A stretch of 64,000 nucleotides of DNA from Dehalococcoidia bacterium (GTDB lineage: Bacteria > Chloroflexota > Dehalococcoidia > Tepidiformales > Tepidiformaceae). The notes below the pieces were generated by a model. That model was not told the origin of the DNA, did no database searches, and worked only from the letters and a program-made list of their open reading frames with translations. The position numbers and the translations under genes were made by a program. The stretch spans positions 29,243 to 93,242 of the forward strand of contig JADLBC010000045.1 in assembly GCA_020847985.1 (NCBI GenBank), in the 5' to 3' direction. Positions 9,711-18,804 of this stretch are shown piece after piece. The stretch's first letter is position 1, and every line of letters starts with the position of its first letter.

Positions 9711-10082
9711 ATGCAGCGCAGGCTCGCGCTGGTACTTCTATTCGCCTTGCTTCCAACACTCAGCTACTTCGGCCACTGGCCGGAGGTTTCGTTCGCGATC
9801 CCCGGTTCATCGCTGGTGCTCGGCCTGCCCGGTTCGGCCGCGCACACCCACGCCGCGGATCCCGGCAGCGGTGCCGGCGGCCACACGAGCCACTGCCATT
9901 CCGAGGCGGCCTCCTGCTCCGATGCGCCGTTCACCGGCGTGAGCGCGTTCGCGATGCTCAATGAGACCGTCGCGTTTCTCGGCGCCGCCGGCCTCCTCAC
10001 ACTCCTTGCACTGTGCTGGTGGCGGCCAGTTTCTTCGCAACCGCTCAGCCCGGAGCTTCGTCCTCCGCGCGCGCTGGCATAG
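9711..10082 (+). CDS. Small two-TM membrane protein with His/Cys-rich loop
   Basis: MQRRLALVLLFALLPTLSYFGHW...AAHTHAADPGSGAGGHTSHCHSEAASCSD...AAGLLTLLALCWW; hydrophobic segments flank a His/Cys cluster. No family recognised. Confidence 0.55.
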   Translation: MQRRLALVLLFALLPTLSYFGHWPEVSFAIPGSSLVLGLPGSAAHTHAADPGSGAGGHTSHCHSEAASCSDAPFTGVSAFAMLNETVAFLGAAGLLTLLALCWWRPVSSQPLSPELRPPRALA

Positions 10083-10464
10083 CGGGAGTGTCGAACCCGG
10101 TGGCATAGCGCCCGCGGCATCGCCGGCAAGGCGGCGCCAGGGGCGCCAACCAGCCACTGTGTCTTTCACGACTCCAACTCCTCGTGCCCGCCCTCCGTGC
10201 GCGCTCTCCTTCTCCTTCCCTCTTCTCCAGTGCATGAGGGGCCGGCGTGGGAGCCACGCCGTGGAGGTCTGTTCGATGCTCTCGACGATCGCCCGTCGGC
10301 CGGGGCTCCCATGCCCCGGCCGCCTTCTCCACCGGTCCCCCGCCGGTGCACCCGGCCTATTCAGTGGCTCTTCGCGGACGCACTCCCACAGGAGCGGCAT
10401 TGCTTGCGAAACATCGAGATCCCATGCAATTCTGACAGCACACGTACTGGAATTGGGGTTGTAG

Positions 10465-11580
10465 ATGGATTTGGGAGCTTTTGCATCGCGCCGCCGCGCC
10501 CTCACTGCCGGCGTCCTTCTCGCGACACTCGCCGCGTCCGCCCTGGCCGCCTGCGGCGGCGATGAGGACGCCGCCGGCGACACGGCCACTGCCCCGGCCT
10601 CCGGCAGTACCACCACCACCTCCGCGACTCAGCCCGCGGCCGCGAAGACGTCCTACCCGCTGAAAATCAAGGACATGCTTGGCCGCGATGTCGAAATCAA
10701 GGCGAAGCCGGCCACGATCGTCGCGCTCAGCCCCACCACCGTGGAGTACGTCTACGCCGTCGGCGGCACCGTCGTGGGCCGCAGCCAGACCGCCGAGTAT
10801 CCGGAGGCCGCGAAGCAGGCGAAGGACATCGGCACCTCGTACCAGCCGAACGCCGAGTCCATCCTCGCGCTCAAGCCCGACCTCGTCGTCGCCGACTCCG
10901 TCATCCAGGCGCAGCCGCAGCTTCGCCAGCTGATCGAAGGCCTCGGCGTGCCCGTCGTGTTCGCCGGCGCCGAGAGCTACAAGCAGGTCCTCGACGGCCT
11001 GACGCTCATGGGCCAGGTCCTCGATGGGCAGGAGAAGGCGAAAGCCACCATCGCCGACATCGAGAAGGCGAAGGACGAAGCGAAGGCCGCTGTGGCCGGG
11101 ACGAAGACCTCGGCCGTGGTGCTCATCGCCGGGCGCGATAGCACCCTCTATTCGGCGAAGTCCACGAGCTTCGCGGGCGACCTCCTCGCCGTCGTGGGGC
11201 TGAGCAACCCGGCGGCGAACGCGCCGGATTCCGGCCCCGGCTTCCCCGGCTACACCACCCTCGCCCAGGAGAAGCTGCTCGAATACAACCCGGACGTCAT
11301 TTTCACCGTGACGCCCGGCCCAGCGAGCGTCCCGCGCCTCAGCACATTGCTGCCCCAGATCCCGCCGTTCAAGGGCCTGAAAGCGATCACGGGCAAGAAG
11401 GTGTACGAACTCGACGTGCCGCCGGTGCTGGAAGCGCCCGGTCCGCGTGTTGGCCTCGCTCTGAAGCAGATCGCCGCCGCCGTCTCGGGCAAGGCCACCG
11501 CCGCCGCGAGCCCCTCGGCGGCCGCATCGGCCAGCGCCTCCGCGCCCGCGAGTGGCTCCGCCACGGCGACACCTCGCTAA
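10465..11580 (+). CDS. ABC transporter substrate-binding lipoprotein, helical-backbone (cobalamin/Fe-siderophore) type
   Basis: Lipobox-like LAASALAACGG; MLGRDVEIKAKPATIVALSPTTVEYVYAVGGTVVGRSQTAEYP; followed by FecCD permease and ATPase genes. Confidence 0.9.
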   Translation: MDLGAFASRRRALTAGVLLATLAASALAACGGDEDAAGDTATAPASGSTTTTSATQPAAAKTSYPLKIKDMLGRDVEIKAKPATIVALSPTTVEYVYAVGGTVVGRSQTAEYPEAAKQAKDIGTSYQPNAESILALKPDLVVADSVIQAQPQLRQLIEGLGVPVVFAGAESYKQVLDGLTLMGQVLDGQEKAKATIADIEKAKDEAKAAVAGTKTSAVVLIAGRDSTLYSAKSTSFAGDLLAVVGLSNPAANAPDSGPGFPGYTTLAQEKLLEYNPDVIFTVTPGPASVPRLSTLLPQIPPFKGLKAITGKKVYELDVPPVLEAPGPRVGLALKQIAAAVSGKATAAASPSAAASASASAPASGSATATPR

Positions 11581-11599
11581 TACCAGCACGAGCGATACG

Positions 11600-12634
11600 A
11601 TGGCGGGGATGGCGACCACTTTCGATGGCAGTGCCCGGGAACGGGCCGCCCGCGGGCGTGGCAGCCGTCCCCTCTTCGTGCTCGGGGGCGTCGCGGCCCT
11701 CTTCGTGGTGCTCGCCTACCTGAGCATCGCCTACGGCGCCCGCACGCTTTCGCCGTCCGAGGTCTGGTCCGGCCTCACCCGCGAATCCGACCTTCTGAAC
11801 CACACGATCATCTGGCAGATCCGCCTGCCGCGGCTCGTCGATGGCATGCTCGTGGGCGCCGCACTCGCCGTCGCCGGCTGCCTTTTGCAGGGTGTCACCC
11901 GCAACCCGCTCGCCGACCCCACCATCCTCGGCATCACGGCGGCCGCCGGCCTGGCAAGTTCGACGGCCATGGTCATTGAGCCGACGATCCCGACGTGGGG
12001 GATGGCGGCGGCCTGCACGGGTGGCGGCCTGGTGGGCGCGGGACTCCTCTTCTTCATCGCCTGGCGCGGCCAGATCTCGCCCATCCGGCTCGCCCTCGCC
12101 GGTGTCGCGCTCTCCGCGTTTTTCGGCGCCGCCATCGTCGCCCTGCTCTCAAGTTCGCGAACGTTCCTGCAGACGAGCCTCGGCTTCCTCGCCGGTGGGC
12201 TCTACGGCGCCGATTGGCGCGACTTCCGCGCGACGGCCGTCTACATCCTCCCGGGCATGGCGGGCGCCTTCCTCCTCGCGGGCCGGCTCAACGTCCTGGC
12301 CCTGGGTGATGATGTCGCGGCCGGTCTCGGCATCCTCACCGACCGCACGCGTGTCGCGATCCTCATCGTCTGCGGCGTGCTCACCGCGGCCGCCGTCGCG
12401 ATCGCCGGCCTGGTGAGCTTTGTCGGCCTGGTGTGCCCGCATCTCGCGCGCTTCGCCGTGGGCAACGACAATCGCCGGCTCATCCCCGCTTCGGCGCTCA
12501 TCGGCGCGACCCTTGTCGCCGCCGCCGATCTCGCCGCGCGCGTGGTCATCTCGCCCTCCGAAATCCCCATGGGCATCATTACCGCCGGCGTCGGCGCGCC
12601 CTTCCTCCTCTACCTCGTGAAATTCCGCGGATGA
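11600..12634 (+). CDS. FecCD-family ABC transporter permease
   Basis: WQIRLPRLVDGMLVGAALAVAGCLLQGVTRNPLADPTILGITAAAGLAS; LVSFVGLVCPHLARFAVGNDNRRLIPASALIGA. Confidence 0.93.
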   Translation: MAGMATTFDGSARERAARGRGSRPLFVLGGVAALFVVLAYLSIAYGARTLSPSEVWSGLTRESDLLNHTIIWQIRLPRLVDGMLVGAALAVAGCLLQGVTRNPLADPTILGITAAAGLASSTAMVIEPTIPTWGMAAACTGGGLVGAGLLFFIAWRGQISPIRLALAGVALSAFFGAAIVALLSSSRTFLQTSLGFLAGGLYGADWRDFRATAVYILPGMAGAFLLAGRLNVLALGDDVAAGLGILTDRTRVAILIVCGVLTAAAVAIAGLVSFVGLVCPHLARFAVGNDNRRLIPASALIGATLVAAADLAARVVISPSEIPMGIITAGVGAPFLLYLVKFRG

Positions 12635-13440
12635 AGCTCGAGGTCGAATCGCTGACGCTCGAATACGCCGGCCGCCGCGCCGTCGATGCAGTGTCGCTCG
12701 CGGTCGAAAGCGGCGAGATGGTGGCCATCGTCGGCCCGAACGGCAGCGGCAAGAGCACCCTCCTTCGCGGCATGTCGCGCCTCCAGAAGCCCGCCGGCGG
12801 CCGTGTGCTTCTCGATGGCCGCGACATTCGCCGCATGGCCGCCCGCGAAGTCGCCCGCGACCTCGCCATCCTCACCCAATCACCTGAAGCCGGGCTCGAT
12901 CTCACCGTTCGGGAACTCGTCTGGCGCGGCCGCTACCCTCACCAGGGCATCCTCCAGCGGCCATCGGCCTCCGATTACGAGGCCGTCGAATGGGCGATGG
13001 ATGCCGCCGATGTCGCACACCTCGCCGGCCGCGCACTCGGCGCCCTCTCCGGCGGCGAACGCCAGCGCGCCTGGATCGCGCTCGCCCTCGCTCAGCAGCC
13101 GAAGGTGATGCTTCTCGACGAGCCGACCAGCTTTCTCGACATACGCCACCAGGTCGAGGTGATGCACCTGCTCCGGCGGCTGAACCACCAGGGGATGACG
13201 ATCGTCACGGTCCTGCACGACCTGCTGCTCGCCGGGCGCTTCGCCGGCCGCATCATCGCCCTCACGAATGGCCGCATCGCCTTCGATGGTTCGCCCGCGG
13301 CAGTGCTGGACCCGGCGGCCCTCGAAGCCGTGTTCGGGCTCCCCATGATGGTCATCCCCGACCCGGAGAGCGGCCAGCCGATCGCGCTCCCGCGCCCCGA
13401 CCCGGCCCTTTGCGCCGCCGCCCGTCCGGCAGCCGATTAG
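12631..13440 (+). CDS. ABC transporter ATP-binding protein (cobalamin/Fe-siderophore type)
   Basis: Walker A GPNGSGKST, signature LSGGERQR, Walker B VMLLDEPTSFLD. ATGA overlap with the permease gene. Confidence 0.93.
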   Translation: MKLEVESLTLEYAGRRAVDAVSLAVESGEMVAIVGPNGSGKSTLLRGMSRLQKPAGGRVLLDGRDIRRMAAREVARDLAILTQSPEAGLDLTVRELVWRGRYPHQGILQRPSASDYEAVEWAMDAADVAHLAGRALGALSGGERQRAWIALALAQQPKVMLLDEPTSFLDIRHQVEVMHLLRRLNHQGMTIVTVLHDLLLAGRFAGRIIALTNGRIAFDGSPAAVLDPAALEAVFGLPMMVIPDPESGQPIALPRPDPALCAAARPAAD

Positions 13441-14729
13441 CGGCCAGTCGCCGCGCGCAGCCGCCCGATGAGCACCCGGTAGTCATCGATGTCGGCCCGC
13501 CCGAAGCGGAAGACACGCCCGGGGCCGATGCCTTCGGCTCGCAGGAACACTGCCAGCGCGCCGAGGATGGCCGTCCCGTAGGCGATCGAACTCGCGAGCG
13601 CCGCGCCGTTCACGCCCATTCGCGGCACCAGCACGAACGCCAGCGCGATGTCGATCAGCAACCCGCTCCCGGCCACGATCGCCGCGACCCACGGCTGCCC
13701 GCGCTGGTACGTGTAGAAACCCGAATACGACTGCGCGAGCCCGTACAGCAGCACCCCCGGCAACAGGAAGCGCAGCGCCCCCGCCATCCCGTCGTACTTC
13801 GCGAACAGGATGTCGGCCACGATGCCCGCGACCGCGAAGAGCAGCACGCAGATGACCGATAGCAGCACGACTGTGTGGCGCATGACCCTCGTCGTCAGTT
13901 CGGCCGCATCGTGCCGCGGCAGCGCGCCCACCCGCGGGTAGGTCACCAGCGCGAGCGAGCCGCTGACCTGCCACACCGATTCAGCCAGGTACACCGCGAG
14001 CGAATACGTCGCGACCCCGTCCGTGCCCTCGAAATGCCGCACGACGAAGAGGTCCGCGCGGTAGTTCAGGTACGAAATGCCGCTCGAGACGCCCGCCAGC
14101 AGGGCGAACCGCACCGCCGTTCGTACCAGCGACCCGCTGAGGCCGAGCTCGCCCGATATCTCGCCGCGCACGAGCACCGCCAGCACCAGGAACGCCCCCC
14201 ACTGGCCGGCGGCGTATGCGGCGAGCGCGGCTTCCGGCGAACGGTGGTCGAACGCCACGAACGAGAGCGCGATCACCGCCAGCGCCAGCAGCGGCGGCAG
14301 AACCAGCGCGACGTTGTACTTGAGCATGCTGTCGCGCCCGAGGAACACGCCCGCCAGCACGCTATTGATGATGACCGCCGCCGCGCTCGCACCCACGGCG
14401 ATGGAGACTCGCCCGGCCTCGCCGGTCAGCACCGACGCGCCCGCCAGCCCGGCCACCACCGCGACCACGCCGAGCGCCCCGCCGAACGCCCCCGAACTCC
14501 CGAGTGCGTGGCCGGCCGCCCGCCGCTGATTCGTGATCTGGTACGCCGTCGCCGCGGTGATGCCGCCGGTCATCGCGGTCACGACGCCGACCACCGTCAG
14601 GCCGAGCACGAAGGTGCCGTACTCGTTCTGGCTCAGCTGGTGCGACGTCAGCACCACCGTGCTCAGCGCGATCACCAGGTTCAGCCCGCGAAAAAGAAAG
14701 GCGACGATACCGCCGAACGCGATGGACAT
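13437..14729 (-). CDS. Polysaccharide/oligosaccharide flippase-like membrane protein (MATE/Wzx superfamily)
   Basis: 430 aa, about 12 hydrophobic segments; N-terminal FGGIVAFLFRGLNLVIALSTVVLTSHQLSQNEYGTFVL. Confidence 0.75.
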   Translation of the reverse strand: MSIAFGGIVAFLFRGLNLVIALSTVVLTSHQLSQNEYGTFVLGLTVVGVVTAMTGGITAATAYQITNQRRAAGHALGSSGAFGGALGVVAVVAGLAGASVLTGEAGRVSIAVGASAAAVIINSVLAGVFLGRDSMLKYNVALVLPPLLALAVIALSFVAFDHRSPEAALAAYAAGQWGAFLVLAVLVRGEISGELGLSGSLVRTAVRFALLAGVSSGISYLNYRADLFVVRHFEGTDGVATYSLAVYLAESVWQVSGSLALVTYPRVGALPRHDAAELTTRVMRHTVVLLSVICVLLFAVAGIVADILFAKYDGMAGALRFLLPGVLLYGLAQSYSGFYTYQRGQPWVAAIVAGSGLLIDIALAFVLVPRMGVNGAALASSIAYGTAILGALAVFLRAEGIGPGRVFRFGRADIDDYRVLIGRLRAATGR

Positions 14730-14875
14730 CGTCCGCCATCCTATCGGCGGCCCGCGTCAGGCGCTTTCCCGGCGAGAGCTGCAACGCGGCGACCGGCAAG
14801 GAAGCGAAAAGGCCATCCGCCATTCGCCCACTCGCATTGCGCGCCGCGGCGGCCGCGGATGCGGTTGCGTGCCAA

Positions 14876-14950
14876 TGGTACCCCCGGCAGGAATCGAACC
14901 TGCGCACATGGTTTAGGAAACCACTGCTCTATCCGCTGAGCTACGGGGGC
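14876..14950 (-). tRNA. tRNA-Arg (anticodon CCU), CCA encoded
   Basis: Reverse complement GCCCCCGTAGCTCAGCGGATAGAGCAGTGGTTTCCTAAACCATGTGCGCAGGTTCGATTCCTGCCGGGGGTACCA folds as a cloverleaf; anticodon loop TTCCTAA. Confidence 0.95.
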
Positions 14951-15046
14951 GCACGCGGGCACTCATGCCCCCACCGAGTCTACCCGCGCCCGCCATCTCG
15001 TCCCAGCCACGGGGGAGCGAGCGTGTGCGGAGGTGGCGGGGAGGGC

Positions 15047-17014
15047 TCAGGGGGGGGGAACCGGCCGGAAGGCCCAGTCATGCCACCACGGTATGGGGTA
15101 CTTCCACGCGCCGGCGTAGCTCAGCTGGAGTGGCACGAGGCCCCCCGGCCAAGCGAACTGCCACGAGCCGTGGAAGACCGATCCGCACGTGATGTCACGC
15201 GCGGTCTGGAGCGCGAAGCCGGTTCCACCGCTGATGGGCGCGCGGCCGTCCGCAGTGGTCACGAAGATGTCGGGGTGCCCGACGTCCGGATCCCAGCCCG
15301 GGAGGTCCGAGCCACCGCGGCAGACCGATACGGCCCTGAACGGGATCTCGACGCCTTCCGATGTGAACACGATGTCGCCGGCGATGGTAATCTCGAGCCC
15401 GTTCGTCCCCGGCTGTACGGGCGCAGCGACGAACTCGTCTACCCGCACCAGCCGGCGTTCAGATGGGAGGATCGTGGGGTTGGCCCACGGTCGGTAGTCC
15501 GTCCCCCGGTAGATGGTCACATCGACGGTCAGGCTGCCGCGGTTGTCGTTGTAGTACGGGACGCGGTCGTTCATCCGCAATTCCAGCATGCCGTAGCCTG
15601 CGTCCAGTGCGGCCCCACTCCCAATAGCGCGCCAAGGGCCGTCCCCAAATCGGCCAACCAGCGATGCGATGTTCAGGCCCGGCACAAGGAGGTCCGTGTC
15701 CCAGGCGGCCGGTGTGTCGCCGCCCGCGTCGTAACACACACGTTCGTTCGCCGCCTGGTCACCGACGCACCACTCGCCGTGCGGCGTGACCCGCACCAGT
15801 TCGTTTCCCCGGAACCGCTCCGTAAGCTGCACACCGGTGCGAGCATCGACGGTGACGGTGAGCCGGGTGACCTCCGGGATGAGGATGTCGTCTCCCGCCG
15901 CGGGGTGGCAGGCGTTGGACAGGAGGGAGTAGTTGGCGGACATCAGGTCAGCGGCGCTTACCCCGGAGCGCCGGCTGATGGCGTCGCAGGTGTCGCCACG
16001 CTCCACGGTGTACATGCCCGCGGCGATGTGCACCTCGGGTAGCTCCGTTGGAGACGGCACCGTCGGAGAGGCATCCGGGGTCGGGGTCGACGGGACCGGG
16101 GGATCCGGTTCGGTGCGAAGTGCCGCAAACACGACCGCAGCCGAGAACAGCACCGCAAGCGCCGCTCCGATGCCCGTCCATAGCCGCCAGCCCGGCCGTG
16201 CCCGTGCCGCGCGGTGCGGCCCTGGCATCGTCGGTTCGGCCAACAGCGTGCGCAGGGCCGCGCCTCGAGCCTCCGGCCTGCGGTCGAGTAGCGTGCCCAC
16301 GATCGCGCGCGCCGCCGCGGGCAGGCGTCGCAAGTCCGGGGTCTCGCGAAGATGGGCGATCAGCACCTCCTGCGTCGTCCGGCCCGCGAACGGCGGTGCA
16401 CCGGTCAGCGCCTCGTAGAGCACAATCCCGAGCGAATAGAGGTCGCTGGCGGCGGTGGCCGTCGCATCCGGCGCCATGTACGCCGGTGTGCCGACGATGC
16501 CGCCCGTCCCCGTGAGCGCCGTCAGGTCCGACGCCCGCGCGATGCCGAAGTCGGCGAGCTTCGCGCCCTCGGCCGTGAGCAGCACGTTCGACGGCTTGAT
16601 ATCCCGGTGCACGATCCCGGCCTGGTGGATCGCCGTCAGCGCACGAGCGACGTCGCGAGCAACCGGCTCAAGTGCCTCCCACGACGATGGACCGCGCGCG
16701 ATGCGTTCCTTCAGCGACTCCCCTTCGGCGACCTCCATCACCATGAAGGGGATCGACTCCCTGACGCCGTAGCCAAGCACGCGCACCACGTTCGGCGACG
16801 TGACCCGCATGCCCATCGCCACTTCGTGTTCGAAACGCGCGACGTAGTCCGGGTCGCCGGCGAGGTGCGGATGGAGCGTCTTGAGCGCGACGATGCGGCC
16901 GGTCGCGGCATCGCGGGCGCGCCACACCGTCCCCATGCCGCCGTGCCCGATGCGCTCAAGCAATTCGAACTGCTCCGCCACGGTGCCGCGATCGCCCGGC
17001 GTGGCTGCCATCAT
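15047..17014 (-). CDS. Membrane Ser/Thr protein kinase with extracellular LysM and PA-IL (LecA)-like region
   Basis: GHGGMGTVWRARDAATGRIVALKTLHPH, HRDIKPSNVLLTAEGAKLADFGIA, GTPAYMAPD; TM WTGIGAALAVLFSAAVVFAAL; MYTVERGDTCDAISRRSGVSAADLMSAN (LysM); LRMNDRVPYYNDNRGSLTVDV (PA-IL-like). Confidence 0.88.
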   Translation of the reverse strand: MMAATPGDRGTVAEQFELLERIGHGGMGTVWRARDAATGRIVALKTLHPHLAGDPDYVARFEHEVAMGMRVTSPNVVRVLGYGVRESIPFMVMEVAEGESLKERIARGPSSWEALEPVARDVARALTAIHQAGIVHRDIKPSNVLLTAEGAKLADFGIARASDLTALTGTGGIVGTPAYMAPDATATAASDLYSLGIVLYEALTGAPPFAGRTTQEVLIAHLRETPDLRRLPAAARAIVGTLLDRRPEARGAALRTLLAEPTMPGPHRAARARPGWRLWTGIGAALAVLFSAAVVFAALRTEPDPPVPSTPTPDASPTVPSPTELPEVHIAAGMYTVERGDTCDAISRRSGVSAADLMSANYSLLSNACHPAAGDDILIPEVTRLTVTVDARTGVQLTERFRGNELVRVTPHGEWCVGDQAANERVCYDAGGDTPAAWDTDLLVPGLNIASLVGRFGDGPWRAIGSGAALDAGYGMLELRMNDRVPYYNDNRGSLTVDVTIYRGTDYRPWANPTILPSERRLVRVDEFVAAPVQPGTNGLEITIAGDIVFTSEGVEIPFRAVSVCRGGSDLPGWDPDVGHPDIFVTTADGRAPISGGTGFALQTARDITCGSVFHGSWQFAWPGGLVPLQLSYAGAWKYPIPWWHDWAFRPVPPP

Positions 17015-18001
17015 TGGACCGCGACAGTCACGCGCGCGACCTTCGTCTGCCCGTTGATGACGGCCGTGAACTCAACCGTGGCCGAGGGCCGGTCTCGCGA
17101 ATCCAGGGTACCGGAGAGGCAGTCGCCACCCCCGGCGCCGTTGTCGCGAAGTGACACCACGTGCACGCGGTTTGGCGCCGTTTGCCAGACATCGAGGTCG
17201 AAGGGGATCCCCTCCGGCGACATGTGGTAGCAGATCGTCATCACCTCGCCCACGCGGTAGGAGCTACGGTCGGGGTTGGCGGTGAACGCGTAGTTTGCCG
17301 GGGCCGGCGTGGGCGTGGGCGTCGGGGGGAACGGCGTGGGCGTCCAGGTTGGCGGCGGAACCGGCGTGGGAGTGCGCGTCGGCGTCGCCGTCGGCGGCGG
17401 TGGCGTTGCCGTGGGCGTCCAAGTCGGCGCCGGTGTGGGTGTGGAGGTCGCCGTGGATGTCGCTACGCCTGGAGTCGTCGGCGTCGGGGTGGGCGTTCCG
17501 CCCGGCCGGGTGGGTGTCGGTGTGGGGGTTTCGCGGAAGCCGCCGCCTTCGGCGGTCGCGCCGGCCGTCCCGCCGGCGAAGCGCGTGTTCGTGGCCGTCG
17601 TCGGTGTGCGGGTCGGTTCCGAAGCCCCGGGCGTCTTGCCCGCCGGGCCGTCGTCGCCGGTCTGTGCCTTGCCCGGGCCGTCGTCGCCGCCCGCCAGCAG
17701 CGCGAATCGCGATGATCGGGCCCCGGCCACGGTGCGCGCGCGGTTCGCCGTCGCGGCCGCGGCGGTCGCGTTGCTGTTCGGCGCGGGGGCGACCTTCCGT
17801 AGAGCACACAACCCACGGCGTAGAGGTCTGATTGCACCGAGGCCTCGCCCTCGGGCGCCATATAGGCGGGCGTGCCGAGCATGGTCGACCGTCGCCGTTT
17901 CGCGTGCCTTCCAGACGACGCCCATGCCGCCCTTTGCCGATGACTTCCAGGAACTCGAACTCTTCCACTCCGTCTCCGCCGGGCGGGCACTTGCATGGCA
18001 A
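17011..18001 (-). pseudogene. Decayed Ser/Thr kinase gene with internal deletions and frameshifts; C-terminal Pro/Thr linker and domain intact
   Basis: Kinase pieces lie in three frames: FEFLEVIGKG; KGGMGVVWKARETATV; TMLGTPAYMAPEGEASVQSDLYAVGCVLYG. The catalytic loop and most of both lobes are missing. The C-terminal part stays open to TGA 17011-17013. Confidence 0.75.
17290..17530 (-). repeat. Low-complexity PTPT/PTAT coding repeat
   Basis: Encodes TPTPTPTRPGGTPTPTPTTPG...PTWTPTATPPPPTATPTRTPTPVPPPTWTPTPFPPTPTPTPAPA. Confidence 0.8.
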
Positions 18002-18082
18002 TCCGCTATGGGCGGGACTCTAGCAGGTTCGTAAACGGAGTGTAAACGCGGGGATTCGTACCGATGTATGCCAGCGCGCCGC

Positions 18083-18724
18083 TCAGGCCATGATGATGGG
18101 TTCGGAGACGCGATAGCCGGCGCCCCGGATGTTCTGCAACAGGCCGGCCGAATGGCCCAGGCGGTCGCGGACGCGGCCCATGAGGCGCTGCAACTGGAAT
18201 TGGTCGAAGCCGATACCGCCCCAGACGGCCGCGCCCAGCTGGCCAAAGGTTGCCACTTCCGGGTAGCGCCGCGCGATCTCCTCGAAGGCGAGGCATTCCG
18301 ACGGCGAGAACCGCGCGACCAGCGTGCCCTGGTGATCGACAAGCTCCCGCGAGAGGCATCGGAGCACCAGCCGCGCACCACGGGTCGCCCCTGGCGCCTC
18401 GGAGAGCGGCTCCGTCGGCGCATCATCGACGCCCTGCGCGCTCCACACGCGGAATGGTGTCACGCCCACCACGAAGGAATCGCCCGACGCCAGCACCGCG
18501 ACATCGACCGCGCGGCCGCCAACCGAGACCTGGTTTAGGGAACCGCGTGAGTCCACATAAGGGCGCCCGTCCTCGACCGCGACGACGCAGTGACGCCGCG
18601 AAACGAACGGATCGGTGAGGATGACATCGGCTTCGCGGCCCCTCCCGATGACGAGGGGGCGGTCGATCTCACGGGACTGGTGGTCGCTGCCCCACTCCAG
18701 GATCCAGCCGGCCGCCATCATCAC
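18083..18724 (-). CDS. FHA domain protein with C-terminal winged-helix (OmpR-type) DNA-binding domain
   Basis: FHA: RPLVIGRGREADVILTDPFVSRRHCVVAVEDGRPYVDSRGSLNQVSVGG; C-terminal SPSECLAFEEIARRYPEVATFGQLGAAVWGG...LQRLMGRVRDRLGHSAGLLQNIRGAGYRVSEP. Confidence 0.85.
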   Translation of the reverse strand: MMMAAGWILEWGSDHQSREIDRPLVIGRGREADVILTDPFVSRRHCVVAVEDGRPYVDSRGSLNQVSVGGRAVDVAVLASGDSFVVGVTPFRVWSAQGVDDAPTEPLSEAPGATRGARLVLRCLSRELVDHQGTLVARFSPSECLAFEEIARRYPEVATFGQLGAAVWGGIGFDQFQLQRLMGRVRDRLGHSAGLLQNIRGAGYRVSEPIIMA

Positions 18725-18804
18725 GCCTCCGCATCATGGCGCCGGGGAGCGCCGCCCATGTCAACGCGGAATGTAGCGCCTGCCACCGGCCGGCGTAAAC
18801 AGGG

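Noticed and set aside
10083-10464. Canonical cobalamin riboswitch upstream of the ABC importer
   Set aside because: A gccactgtg motif and stems are present, but I could not find the conserved core (GGTGnAAntCC...CCCGCnACTGT...) on either strand.
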